DNA of 48,631 nucleotides from positions 1-48,631 of IMG/VR virus record IMGVR_UViG_3300025840_002122; one strand, given 5' to 3'. The notes under the pieces were generated by a model. That model was given only the letters and a program-made list of their open reading frames with translations. It did not search any database and was not told the DNA's origin. A program made the position numbers and the translations under genes. This document shows, in pieces, positions 9,201 to 17,679 of the stretch (its first letter is position 1; every line of letters begins with the position of its first letter). This stretch comes from a virus.

Positions 9201-12200
9201 ATGGCTGATATAAATCCTTTCTTTTCTCGTGAAAAGACAGAACCTACACTAGGTGCAAAACGTGAAACACAACAGGTTAATCCTTTTCTTACACGAGAAG
9301 GAAACACTAGTGGTTTGCCTACATTAAATATTGAAGATATTTCTGGTGGCAATGCTGTAGCTGAAGCTAGTGAAGAAGAAGTTATAGAAACAAAACTAGA
9401 ACCTGTAGGCACTACTGACTTTGATGATGCGGCACGGTTTATTCGGGACGTAGGTGAGTTACGTGGTGACACAGTAAACATACAAGAAGAACTTATTAAC
9501 ATTGCTGATCCTGATGTTGAGTTTTCTCAAGAGTACTTAGATGAAAACATTGAAAGACTTCTGCCCCCCGAAGTTCCTGCAGAAGAACTTGCAGATGTAT
9601 CCGAGCCTACACCTGAACCTGTATCTGAACCCCCTGTAACGGATGACCTTGAGGCCGCAGAACCTACTGTTGAATTAACGTTTGATGAACGTTTAACTAC
9701 ACTACTTGATGCTGAGTATGATCGTATTGAGGAAGATGAAAAGTTTCAACAGGTAATTGAGGCAGAAGCAAAATATCTCTTAGGTTTTTATGAAAACTAT
9801 ATTCCTAATATACAAAGACGAGTTACAGCAGGTGTTATTACCCAAGAAGAGGCAGATAGACGTATAGCTGAAGGAATGAAAAACTTCCAAGAACAAGAAG
9901 GTTTAGGTATTGCAACTGTTGCATCTAATATTGAAGACGCACGTGAGCTAGTACGTAATAAATACTATGACAGGGCAAACAAACTAAAAGCTAAGACACT
10001 AGCTCGTCTTGAAAACCGTAATGTTGTAACGAGAAACTTATCCAGTACTCTATTAGAACAGGTAGAAGACGGTAACCTTACATTAAACCAATTAAATCTT
10101 ATTGTTGGATTAGACGAATGGTTTGATCCAGTCACTACTGCTGTAGAAATACCACACAACTTTGCAGATGTACAAGAAAGTATTCGTGATGGTGACTTAA
10201 AAGGTGCTGCAGTAAATAGTGGTATAGGAGTACTAAACATTGTTGCGTCTATTCCACTTGCTAAACTATTTACTAAAGGTATCAGTAGTGGTTGGAAAGC
10301 ATTAAGTGGTGGCAGGGGTGCATATCACGATGTGCAAGAGGCTCTTGCCAGAGAAACAGATCGTGCCATTGAGATACGTAAAGTTGCCGCAGACACTGCC
10401 AATAAAAACAAAGACATTCGTAACCAACTAATCAGAGAGTTTGAAGAACGTTTTAAAGTTACTATCTCTCAAGCAGATGAGGCTGGTGATCTTACGGTTG
10501 ACCCACAACTAGTACGTGAGACAGGCAAGAAGAAAGTCAGTGAATACTATAGTGACATGGGTTATGTAGGCAATGATGGTAAGACTGTCAAACTTACAGA
10601 CTATGCAATCAATGATGACTCACTTGCTATACCTATCCTTGATCCAGAAAAGATGGATATGTTTGTGGCTACAGTCGCAGGGCTAAAGAATAACCCTGAG
10701 TTTGCTAAAGCATTACAAACAACTGGAGATGAACGTCTTGTAGATAAGTTATTTGACTTAACATTAAACAAAGAACTATTAGGATCAGAGGAACTTCTTA
10801 GTGAACTAACAAAGAATGGTCTGTCATTTGAAGAATACGTTCTTGGTGTTGTTGGATCAGGATCACAAGCTGGTAAGTTACTTAACCAGTTGTCGCAGAT
10901 TAAACGTTACAAACCTGCAAGTGTAAAAGAAGCACAAGAAGTACGTGCTAAAGTAGAAACACAGAAAGCATTAGGTAAACTGTGGGCAAGTACGGTATTA
11001 CGTACAGAAAATATTCGTCGTGGCCTTATGGTTTCGTCACTAGCTACTGCTGCTCGTAACCTTCAGTCAGCAGGTATTCGTGCTCCTATGGAATCACTAG
11101 CAGATGTAATGGACACTGCTATCATTACTTATGGTAAGGCTCGTACCTCTGGTAAGACACGTGCAGATGCAGTCGCAGACTTTGCAAGTTCCATCAATCC
11201 ACTTGTACGTGACGGTACATGGTCAGGTGCATTCAACAACATGCGTTATATGTTCATGGAACAAGGACGTGCAGAAGAGTTTACTAATTACATTCTTGAT
11301 CGTCCTGAACTTGCAGAACAGTTTGAACGTATGTTCAACAACATTAATGAAATCCAAGAATATACAGGCCGTGGTCAGGCACAGACACTAGTAGGTAAAG
11401 GCGCAGATAACGTTGCATCACGTGTGGAAGATTTTGTGTGGGCAGTCAATGGACCTAACCGTTGGCAAGAACACATGGTACGCCGTGCTACATTCCTTGG
11501 TGAACTAGAACGTCAGGTTAAACTTAACTGGGACATGGACTTACAGACTGCCTTGAAAGAAGGTAAGATACAGGACATGCTAAACGATGCATCTAATGTT
11601 CGTCCTGAAGGTGGTACATCGTTCTTGACTATGGTTGAGACTGCTACAAACAAAGCACTGGATGTTACGTATGCCAAGCAGCCTGACTTTGCACCATTCA
11701 AAGCTACGTCAGAGGCTATAACTAAATCTGGCCTTACTGTTGTAGTACCCTTCCCTCGTTTTATGTTTAACTCAATGGAATACATGGCACAGAATGCAGG
11801 TGGTGCATTGCTTGTACCTATTCGTAAGGCTGTAAGTAAAGAGTCACGTGCTGCAGGGCTTACTGCTCGTGATCGTCAAGACATCACACGTAACTTGGTA
11901 GGCATTGCGACTATGGCATCTTACTATCAGGTACGTAAAGAGTTTGGTACTGAGGATTACACATCTGTAACCTACGAAGATCAACAGGTTGACTTATCTG
12001 CACAGTATCCTATGCGACAGATTGGTTGGGTTGTTGAGTTTGAAAGACGTAGACAGGAAGGTACTCTAGAAACATGGTACGGCATGGACATGGAAGAGAT
12101 TACCGAAACATGGCTAGGTACTAACGCACGTACAGGTACAGGTAACGTATTCCTTGAAGAGATCATGGCAGGTATACGTGGCACTGAGGACATTATTGAC

Positions 12201-12971
12201 GATGAAAAACGTTCTAAAGCAATCGGACGTTTTGTTGGTCAGTATGCAAACACTTTCTTGACACCCATATTCCAGATGGCAGAGGCACAACGTATCCAAG
12301 GCATTCGTGGTGAAGAAGCTAAAGACTTCAAAGGAAGTATCACACGTGAAGCTGATCTGCCTTATGCAGGTGAGTCAGCATTTGTCCGTTCATTCTATGA
12401 ACAGATGGCACAACGTGGGTTAGCTGCACCGTCATTTGAGGAAGAGCTACCACAACGTGTATCCATTGATCAAGGTAAAGTACAACGCCCAGATAGTGGT
12501 GCGAGGCTATATGCGGGTCTTACACTACGGGAACGTGATTCAGATGTACGTGAGTACCTGAGAGAGATTGGCTACTCTGACGCAACGTATCAGCTTGGTA
12601 GTAAGTCACGTATACCAGAGAATAAAATTGCTGAGAATGAATTTATCAGTAACATATTCCCTACAATGGTAAACTTAGCAAAAGAATTTGCTACTTCTGA
12701 AGGTAAAACTAAAAAAGAGCAGCATATTATTGCACGTAAGTTTATCAAAGAGGCAGCTACAGATTTACGTGAAGAGTTTAATGACCCTGCACTGGGTGGT
12801 GCATCACCACTTGCGATTGTTGCGGATCAGCTAGGACGTTTATCTAAAGAAGATCGTGCCTACGGTATACAAATGTTTAAATCGTACAACGAAGGACGAC
12901 TGCCTGACATAACTAGCTTACAGAATATGAATGCAGTATTAGAATACAGTAAAATGTCATTCTTAAAGTAA
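9201..12971 (+). CDS. Giant internal virion (ejection-type) protein
   Basis: 1256 residues, the longest complete gene here and the last of the rightward arm. The N-terminal 150 residues are acidic and repeat an NPF(F/L)(S/T)RE motif twice (residues about 5-11 and 27-33). The rest is largely helical with amphipathic stretches. Giant helical proteins at the end of the virion operon in podoviruses are usually ejected with the DNA (as T7 gp15 and gp16), and that role is inferred here. I see no lytic transglycosylase motif that I can support. The gene ends eight bases before the terminator hairpin. Confidence 0.65.
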   Translation: MADINPFFSREKTEPTLGAKRETQQVNPFLTREGNTSGLPTLNIEDISGGNAVAEASEEEVIETKLEPVGTTDFDDAARFIRDVGELRGDTVNIQEELINIADPDVEFSQEYLDENIERLLPPEVPAEELADVSEPTPEPVSEPPVTDDLEAAEPTVELTFDERLTTLLDAEYDRIEEDEKFQQVIEAEAKYLLGFYENYIPNIQRRVTAGVITQEEADRRIAEGMKNFQEQEGLGIATVASNIEDARELVRNKYYDRANKLKAKTLARLENRNVVTRNLSSTLLEQVEDGNLTLNQLNLIVGLDEWFDPVTTAVEIPHNFADVQESIRDGDLKGAAVNSGIGVLNIVASIPLAKLFTKGISSGWKALSGGRGAYHDVQEALARETDRAIEIRKVAADTANKNKDIRNQLIREFEERFKVTISQADEAGDLTVDPQLVRETGKKKVSEYYSDMGYVGNDGKTVKLTDYAINDDSLAIPILDPEKMDMFVATVAGLKNNPEFAKALQTTGDERLVDKLFDLTLNKELLGSEELLSELTKNGLSFEEYVLGVVGSGSQAGKLLNQLSQIKRYKPASVKEAQEVRAKVETQKALGKLWASTVLRTENIRRGLMVSSLATAARNLQSAGIRAPMESLADVMDTAIITYGKARTSGKTRADAVADFASSINPLVRDGTWSGAFNNMRYMFMEQGRAEEFTNYILDRPELAEQFERMFNNINEIQEYTGRGQAQTLVGKGADNVASRVEDFVWAVNGPNRWQEHMVRRATFLGELERQVKLNWDMDLQTALKEGKIQDMLNDASNVRPEGGTSFLTMVETATNKALDVTYAKQPDFAPFKATSEAITKSGLTVVVPFPRFMFNSMEYMAQNAGGALLVPIRKAVSKESRAAGLTARDRQDITRNLVGIATMASYYQVRKEFGTEDYTSVTYEDQQVDLSAQYPMRQIGWVVEFERRRQEGTLETWYGMDMEEITETWLGTNARTGTGNVFLEEIMAGIRGTEDIIDDEKRSKAIGRFVGQYANTFLTPIFQMAEAQRIQGIRGEEAKDFKGSITREADLPYAGESAFVRSFYEQMAQRGLAAPSFEEELPQRVSIDQGKVQRPDSGARLYAGLTLRERDSDVREYLREIGYSDATYQLGSKSRIPENKIAENEFISNIFPTMVNLAKEFATSEGKTKKEQHIIARKFIKEAATDLREEFNDPALGGASPLAIVADQLGRLSKEDRAYGIQMFKSYNEGRLPDITSLQNMNAVLEYSKMSFLK

Positions 12972-12978
12972 ATAAAAA

Positions 12979-12998
12979 GGGCGGCTTAATTGCCGCCC
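12979..12998. terminator. Bidirectional intrinsic terminator between convergent arms
   Basis: A perfect 7-bp stem GGGCGGC/GCCGCCC with loop TTAATT lies between the two converging operons. On the minus strand the stem is followed directly by TTTTTATTT, a strong terminator for the leftward arm. On the plus strand a T5 run follows six bases after the stem, so it should also work rightward. Confidence 0.9.
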
Positions 12999-13007
12999 GA
13001 TTAGTTT

Positions 13008-13373
13008 TTACCGCTTGTCTCCACTACCAGAGAGGACACCCCTTACCTTTCGGTCATGTAGCTTACGTAAATTATTCCTCGCAAGCTCAGTCATGTCTAC
13101 ATTTAGATCACGACATAGTGCAGCAATGTACCACAGACAATCTCCCACTTCGTCTGCTATTGCTTCACGATCAAACTTCCCATCACGTAAAATCTTTTTG
13201 ACTTTATTAGCAACCTCACCTGCCTCTGCCGCCAAACCTAGTGCAGGATAGATTACTTGATGTTCATGTTTATAGATCGCAGTCTCCGATGCCATATCTT
13301 GATATGACTTGAAGTTTAGGTTTTCATATTTACTTTCCATAAATGCTCTAGCCTCTTCCTGTAAGTTGTTCAT
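13008..13373 (-). CDS. mazG: MazG-like nucleoside triphosphate pyrophosphohydrolase
   Basis: 121 residues. The helical MazG signature is present: [15 protein letters not shown] supplies the first pair of acidic metal ligands (EAGE) and [13 protein letters not shown] the second pair (E and D). The family hydrolyses (d)NTPs to monophosphates. In marine phages it is thought to act on nucleotide pools or on alarmone-linked signalling. It is the last gene of the leftward arm, next to glutaredoxin and ribonucleotide reductase, consistent with nucleotide metabolism. It overlaps the RMF-like gene by 26 bases. Confidence 0.9.
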   Translation of the reverse strand: MNNLQEEARAFMESKYENLNFKSYQDMASETAIYKHEHQVIYPALGLAAEAGEVANKVKKILRDGKFDREAIADEVGDCLWYIAALCRDLNVDMTELARNNLRKLHDRKVRGVLSGSGDKR

Positions 13374-13572
13374 ACTCCTTCACCCGTTTTAACTGCTCGT
13401 AGTAGGCTTTGTTAAACCCACGTTCCCACTCCCTGTATTGCATTGTATCATCAGGGAATGGATTAACGACACGCCCCTGTCGAAAATCTTTATAGCCTTT
13501 CTCGTGTTGAAATTTTAACGGTGCATCATATTTGCCAAGGCCACGTTCTTTGCGAGTTAGTTGTTTTTTCAT
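13348..13572 (-). CDS. RMF/CrpP-like small basic protein
   Basis: About 74 residues from the ATG at 13572, chosen because AAGGAG lies 7 bases upstream. An alternative ATG at 13578 overlaps the ribosome binding site spacing. The central part (GYKDFRQGR, then [17 protein letters not shown]) matches the arrangement of ribosome modulation factor: GY-x-x-G-x-x-GR, a CPY/NPF position, then W-x-x-G-[WF]. RMF dimerises 70S ribosomes in stationary cells. The related CrpP group is also found on mobile elements. A ribosome-directed role is inferred from this resemblance only. Confidence 0.65.
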   Translation of the reverse strand: MKKQLTRKERGLGKYDAPLKFQHEKGYKDFRQGRVVNPFPDDTMQYREWERGFNKAYYEQLKRVKEYEQLTGRG

Positions 13573-13583
13573 ATGCATTCTCC

Positions 13584-14030
13584 TTATGCTACGTTGATTA
13601 GTTCTGCTTCTGTATATGGAATGTGGTAGAACAGTTCACCCTTCAGGATGTTACGTCCATGTGCCTCACGTAGACGATCCTCTGTCAGGCTTGTATCCTT
13701 GATACGCCAAGCTTGCTTCATATCTTTACGGAAGATATAGAAGTTAAGCACTCCATTCTCCCCCTCATACTTTGCAAGTAAACGTCCCTTACGTTCAGGA
13801 ATACGAATGTCCTTCCAGTGTGTAGGCCACTCCTCTTTCCATGCCAGTTTAACCTCTGCCTCATTGAAATATGTATAATCATTTTTCTTTGAGACAATAT
13901 CTACATTGTAATCCTCTTGTGCATTTTCAATATCATGCCCTGCACTAACTAGGTATTCCACTAGTTTATCTTTTGCAGGGGCATCATATGCTTCATACAA
14001 TGCACGGCTAAATTGCTTACGAGTTCCCAT
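13584..14030 (-). CDS. Putative PD-(D/E)XK-type nuclease-like protein
   Basis: 148 residues. The stretch DYNVDIVSKKNDYTYFNEAE followed by VK gives a D...ExK arrangement like the core of PD-(D/E)XK nucleases, and the predicted order of strands and helices around it fits that fold. A basic segment (RIPERKGRLL) follows. It lies among nucleotide and DNA metabolism genes. Without a structure comparison the assignment remains tentative; it could equally be a conserved phage protein of other function. It overlaps the glutaredoxin gene by 14 bases. Confidence 0.55.
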   Translation of the reverse strand: MGTRKQFSRALYEAYDAPAKDKLVEYLVSAGHDIENAQEDYNVDIVSKKNDYTYFNEAEVKLAWKEEWPTHWKDIRIPERKGRLLAKYEGENGVLNFYIFRKDMKQAWRIKDTSLTEDRLREAHGRNILKGELFYHIPYTEAELINVA

Positions 14031-14247
14031 TTAAATACTCCTTCAGTTCTGTGTACCCACCGATATGATCACCATTGTGAAATATCTGAGGTACTGTTGT
14101 TATACTTGATCGTTTCAGTAAATACAATAGCCATTTACTTGATGGCGATTGAATGTTGTATTCCACAAAGGTTTGGTTATGTCCCTGTAGTAAAGCTTTT
14201 GCATCATCACAAAAGTTACATTGATCACGGCTAATTATCGTCCACAT
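14017..14247 (-). CDS. Glutaredoxin
   Basis: 76 residues from the ATG at 14247, chosen because GGAG lies 5 bases upstream; an in-frame ATG at 14268 lacks such a site. The redox motif CNFC lies near the N terminus after a first beta strand, followed by the cis-proline TVPQIF and the GGYTEL glutathione-binding segment, all in the standard glutaredoxin order. The likely job is to re-reduce the C-terminal cysteine pair of the phage ribonucleotide reductase encoded just upstream in the same operon. Confidence 0.93.
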   Translation of the reverse strand: MWTIISRDQCNFCDDAKALLQGHNQTFVEYNIQSPSSKWLLYLLKRSSITTVPQIFHNGDHIGGYTELKEYLNGNS

Positions 14248-14428
14248 CTTTTCTCCATAATAGTTCAAACAATAGTTTCTTTTGTTCGTACTCTGACATG
14301 ATCATCCAATTACGTATCTCGTCAATAGTACGATAACACCCTGTGCAGTATCCATCGTTACCAATCCGACAGACCTTTACACAGGGTGAAGGTATAGTGC
14401 CTATGCTCCGATGTCCACGATTTCGCAT
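14231..14428 (-). CDS. DUF1289 family cysteine-rich protein
   Basis: 65 residues. SPCVKVCRIGNDGYCTGCYR contains the four conserved cysteines of DUF1289 (as in E. coli YdhL), followed by the family tail TIDEIRNWMIMSE. The function of the family is unknown; the cysteines probably bind a metal. It overlaps both the RNR gene and the glutaredoxin gene, so it is translated with redox and dNTP synthesis functions. Confidence 0.85.
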   Translation of the reverse strand: MRNRGHRSIGTIPSPCVKVCRIGNDGYCTGCYRTIDEIRNWMIMSEYEQKKLLFELLWRKDVDDN

Positions 14429-16314
14429 GAGTCACCAGTACAAGCAAATGTCTGACTTGACTTTGTGCTATCTTCTTTTTCGTATGCGGATAGCTTAGTC
14501 CAATCAATCTTCTTCGGCATCTCCTTTAGTAATGCCTTATACTCGTCAACAGTGCAATCCTGATAAGGTGCTTGCTGATAAGTATGATCTGAGTGTGGCA
14601 AGAATGACACACCTGACATTTCATCAAAGTGTTTGTACACAAAGGCACCCACTTCTAGCCATTCCTCGTCACGAACTGTGCAAGTCACCGATGGTTTGTG
14701 CTCACACCAGTGTCGTTGATACGCAAGCCATGTTTCTAACTGCTCAATAGCTGACATATCGTTACGTGTAACCGCAGCCCGTGGTGACTTCACAGGGAAG
14801 CTGAACACCGTAGTGGTGTCTGGATTGAATACGCATGGTTCAGCAGGAATACCCTGATCTTTCATCATGGTTGTAAGGGGATCGTTGTTATCTCCTCTAA
14901 CGGTTCTAATGTAATAGTCGTTATGTCGTGCATGGATTCCACTTGCGGAGTCCACCAACTGGGACACAGTGCCTGATGGTTTGTTGCAAGTAATAGCAGT
15001 ACTAGGATTAATTCCAAGACGATCAGCCCACTCAGCATTAGTATCAACAGCCACTTTACGAAGGTGAGAAAGTGTTTCATTTAGTCCTTTGTTCCTTAAT
15101 GTCATAAGAGGATTGTCCATTACCCCCGTGAGAGACACACCAAGCAATCGTTCTTCCTCAGTATTGTCTCGCCACATCTTTCGCAGATATGGGAACTTAG
15201 TGTAGGTGGATTGGATAGTACCCAGAATTGTTGCCAGACGGACTTTTCTTTGAAGACTTTCAATATCATCCGTGGCACGTACAACAATTTCTGTAAGGTT
15301 GCACACTTGCCCAGATCGCAATATGATTTCACTGCACGGGTTCGTCCCGAACTCATGGTTAGGATCACGTCTGCCATACTTCTTAGCTTGGTTCTTAGAT
15401 GCTTCACGATTAAATACTCCTCGTTCACCTGACTTACTCTCAACCAGTGACAACCATTCACGCATGAATGTCTCTGCATCTGGCTTCTCTGTGTACGACA
15501 CACTGTTGTTTGCTAGTGCACGATAAGCTGCTTCGTTCCACCACTGTCCTGACTTAGCATGACGCATACGATCATCACTCAGGTTAGACAAACTAATCAT
15601 TGCTGAACGGCGTACACCACCCACTACAACGATCTGTCCAATGAAACACATGATGTCATGGCATTCAATTGATGATAGCTTACGGCCTTGTGCATTCTTG
15701 AATGTCTGTACAGTGAAGTTGAATAGATCAACTAGTGGTGCAGGACCACTTGCACGTCCACCGAATGTCTTTAGTCGTGAACCTGCAGGACGTACCTTGC
15801 TGACATCCCACTTAGGAATCTCTCCTGCCCACAACAGTGACAACACCTGACGGTAAGCCTTAGCCCAACCCTCTTTACTGTCTTTCACTACCACTGTAGT
15901 ATCACTCTCGTACAGTTCAGGTACTTCAGGTAGCTTAGACACGAACTGACGTTCAACACTAAAGCCTACACCTGTACCACACAACAACACAAACATCGCT
16001 TCGTCAAAAGCAAATGGGTGATCAACGTGAATGTATGAACAGTTGTACATACAAATGTTATCACGTGCTGCTGCTGCACCTGCAGTCATCATAGCTCTCA
16101 TGCTTGGCATGATCTCTAGGTTAAGGATTGCATTTTCAATCTCACCATAGACACTCAAATCTGAACCCTTATCCAGTAGAGGTGCTACAATGTTCTCCAT
16201 ATAACGAGTCACTGTTTCAGGCCATGACTCACGCCGTTGTTCACCATCCAACCACCGTGCATACCGTGATGTGTGAATGAATGATTGATAGTCTGTAGGT
16301 AAAAAATTGTTCAT
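14401..16314 (-). CDS. Class II (adenosylcobalamin-dependent) ribonucleotide reductase
   Basis: About 637 residues from the ATG at 16314, favoured over an in-frame GTG at 16320 because GGAG lies 5 bases before the ATG. Key residues follow the monomeric Lactobacillus-type enzyme: an early cysteine in MYNCSYI, GTNPCSEI with the thiyl-radical cysteine and the conserved glutamate, a partner cysteine in QVCNLTEI, and the C-terminal pair CTGDSC that accepts electrons. The enzyme makes deoxyribonucleotides without needing oxygen but needs host or scavenged cobalamin. No small radical-generating subunit is encoded nearby, as expected for class II. The neighbouring glutaredoxin probably supplies reductant. 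Confidence 0.92.
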   Translation of the reverse strand: MNNFLPTDYQSFIHTSRYARWLDGEQRRESWPETVTRYMENIVAPLLDKGSDLSVYGEIENAILNLEIMPSMRAMMTAGAAAARDNICMYNCSYIHVDHPFAFDEAMFVLLCGTGVGFSVERQFVSKLPEVPELYESDTTVVVKDSKEGWAKAYRQVLSLLWAGEIPKWDVSKVRPAGSRLKTFGGRASGPAPLVDLFNFTVQTFKNAQGRKLSSIECHDIMCFIGQIVVVGGVRRSAMISLSNLSDDRMRHAKSGQWWNEAAYRALANNSVSYTEKPDAETFMREWLSLVESKSGERGVFNREASKNQAKKYGRRDPNHEFGTNPCSEIILRSGQVCNLTEIVVRATDDIESLQRKVRLATILGTIQSTYTKFPYLRKMWRDNTEEERLLGVSLTGVMDNPLMTLRNKGLNETLSHLRKVAVDTNAEWADRLGINPSTAITCNKPSGTVSQLVDSASGIHARHNDYYIRTVRGDNNDPLTTMMKDQGIPAEPCVFNPDTTTVFSFPVKSPRAAVTRNDMSAIEQLETWLAYQRHWCEHKPSVTCTVRDEEWLEVGAFVYKHFDEMSGVSFLPHSDHTYQQAPYQDCTVDEYKALLKEMPKKIDWTKLSAYEKEDSTKSSQTFACTGDSCEIVDIGA

Positions 16315-16316
16315 GT

Positions 16317-16475
16317 TCACTCCGTTATTATTTTAATTGCTTTGATTGACATACCATCAATGTCATAAATAAATTCCTGCAAACTTTGGTCAATCTCTTC
16401 ATCAACTTCTCCGTCTACAGGAACTGGGTATTCGTCTTCATCTATGTTCAGGGTTAAGAATACTTTAACTATCAT
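16317..16475 (-). CDS. Small acidic hypothetical protein
   Basis: 52 residues (MIVKVFLTLNIDEDEYPVPV at the N terminus), very acidic in the middle, ending IKAIKIITE. The frame fills the only gap between the DUF3310 gene and the RNR gene. It starts inside the end of the DUF3310 gene and its TGA lies two bases before the RNR ATG, typical of coupled phage genes. Upstream GAGGAAG is a plausible ribosome binding site. No known domain was recognised. Confidence 0.65.
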   Translation of the reverse strand: MIVKVFLTLNIDEDEYPVPVDGEVDEEIDQSLQEFIYDIDGMSIKAIKIITE

Positions 16476-16680
16476 CTACTTCCTCAATAAGCTTGGTCAA
16501 ATACCACTGTGCCTTCTTCAAGTCCTCTACTCCATTCTTGTATCGGTATCGCCACAGATACTTCATAATGTTTCCCTGTAGATAGTGCTCGTATCCATCA
16601 CCAGTGGCGGCACGAATGGCATCAATGCATTCAATACCTGCTTGATTATAGTGTGGTGGGTTGTTTACATTGTCTACCAT
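16465..16680 (-). CDS. DUF3310 (SaV-like) protein
   Basis: 71 residues with the complete family pattern: NNPPHYNQAGIECIDAI, then GNIMKYLWRYRYKNGVEDLK and AQWYL. The family is widespread in phages, always near DNA metabolism genes, but its biochemical role is unsettled. It is preceded by AAAGGAG and lies in the leftward early/middle operon. Confidence 0.88.
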   Translation of the reverse strand: MVDNVNNPPHYNQAGIECIDAIRAATGDGYEHYLQGNIMKYLWRYRYKNGVEDLKKAQWYLTKLIEEVDDS

Positions 16681-16693
16681 TCGTATCTCCTTT

Positions 16694-17014
16694 CTAAAAG
16701 TTTACTTTAACTACGTTACCGTCACGTTCTTCTATTAACGGCTTCTCTTCTGCCATTTCATCAGCATCAATCTGATCAACTAGCTTGAACAGCTTACGCC
16801 TTACATCATGATCCTGTTCCATTAAAGGTATAGCAGCAATCAACATGTCGGTCAACACTTTCAGATGTGCAAAGTCATCTGTTTTCATTGTGTTATCATC
16901 TGTTGTCAGCATACCTACTGTAAGGTCACCTGTCCAATCTCCATTGTCATCCATTTCTGGTGAAATACGGATAACGAAATCGTTAGGGTTAAAGTTTATT
17001 AGTGAGTTTAGCAT
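16694..17014 (-). CDS. Hypothetical protein
   Basis: 106 residues, acidic. The first half contains likely beta strands (DFVIRISPEMDDNGDWTGDL) and the second half helices rich in leucine and aspartate. No known domain recognised. AAGGAG lies 8 bases before the ATG. It separates the endonuclease I gene from the DUF3310 gene with short gaps, so it is part of the same transcript. Confidence 0.7.
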   Translation of the reverse strand: MLNSLINFNPNDFVIRISPEMDDNGDWTGDLTVGMLTTDDNTMKTDDFAHLKVLTDMLIAAIPLMEQDHDVRRKLFKLVDQIDADEMAEEKPLIEERDGNVVKVNF

Positions 17015-17018
17015 ATGT

Positions 17019-17489
17019 TTAGCTCCTTTTTATTTTGTCATAAGGAAATACTACTAAGTCTGGATGATTGTCAACACCTTTCTCTTTCAACCATTCTTCT
17101 GGAATAACCCTATCTGCATATAAGAATTTATTTCTTTCACACCATGTGGCGTATGTTGTCTTTGCCCCTTTGCTTAACTTACGTTTACTATTTTCAAATA
17201 CAAATCGTATGTCAAGATCAGGATGCTGCTTCTTTACTGCTACGTGTTTGCGTCTATCATCTGATGTGAACCTTCCTTTCACTTCTATGATGATACCATT
17301 TGCAAGTATAAAGTCGGGGGTATAGGTGCGGTACATCAAATCTTCCCATTCAATCTTGATGGCTTCATACTTGAACTTGACTTTCTTCTCCTTCAAGTAA
17401 TCTTTTACTTTGATCTCTAGCCCACTCCTATACCCATGCTTTAACGCAGCCTTGAACTGCTTACCGTTCATTAGATAAACGGATGCCAA
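17019..17489 (-). CDS. T7 endonuclease I-like Holliday junction resolvase
   Basis: 156 residues. Catalytic residues match T7 gp3 in order and spacing: E25 (SGLE), D59 (YTPDF), E69 and K71 (IIEVKG). The later pattern KGAKTTYATWCERNKFLYAD with VIPEEW is also typical of the family. The enzyme cleaves branched DNA such as Holliday junctions and contributes to concatemer processing and host DNA breakdown. It is encoded with the exonuclease and SSB-like genes, consistent with a recombination and replication module. Confidence 0.92.
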   Translation of the reverse strand: MASVYLMNGKQFKAALKHGYRSGLEIKVKDYLKEKKVKFKYEAIKIEWEDLMYRTYTPDFILANGIIIEVKGRFTSDDRRKHVAVKKQHPDLDIRFVFENSKRKLSKGAKTTYATWCERNKFLYADRVIPEEWLKEKGVDNHPDLVVFPYDKIKRS

Positions 17490-17677
17490 TTCACACGGCG
17501 TACACCTAGAGCACGAAGCTCTTCACTCAACAGTTGATCTGCTTCCTTACGTGCTTTCATTGCTTCACGTACACCTGCAAATCGTTTGTCTCGTAGCTCT
17601 GTCTTCAGAGCAGTAAGCTGTTCCTCAAGAGCAGCTATTTCATTTTGTAGTTCTTCTATTTCTGAATCACCTAACAT
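17471..17677 (-). CDS. Small coiled-coil protein
   Basis: 68 residues, almost entirely one predicted helix with heptad-like leucines (EIEELQNEIAALEEQLTALK) and a short aromatic end (NWHPFI). It overlaps the endonuclease I start by 19 bases and follows the exonuclease gene by two bases. No function can be named; a partner or oligomerisation factor for a neighbouring DNA enzyme is possible. Confidence 0.7.
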   Translation of the reverse strand: MLGDSEIEELQNEIAALEEQLTALKTELRDKRFAGVREAMKARKEADQLLSEELRALGVRRVNWHPFI

Positions 17678-17679
17678 AA

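Noticed and set aside
14401-16314. Class I RNR large subunit
   Set aside because: The C-terminal CTGDSC pair, single-chain size and absence of a beta subunit gene fit class II better.
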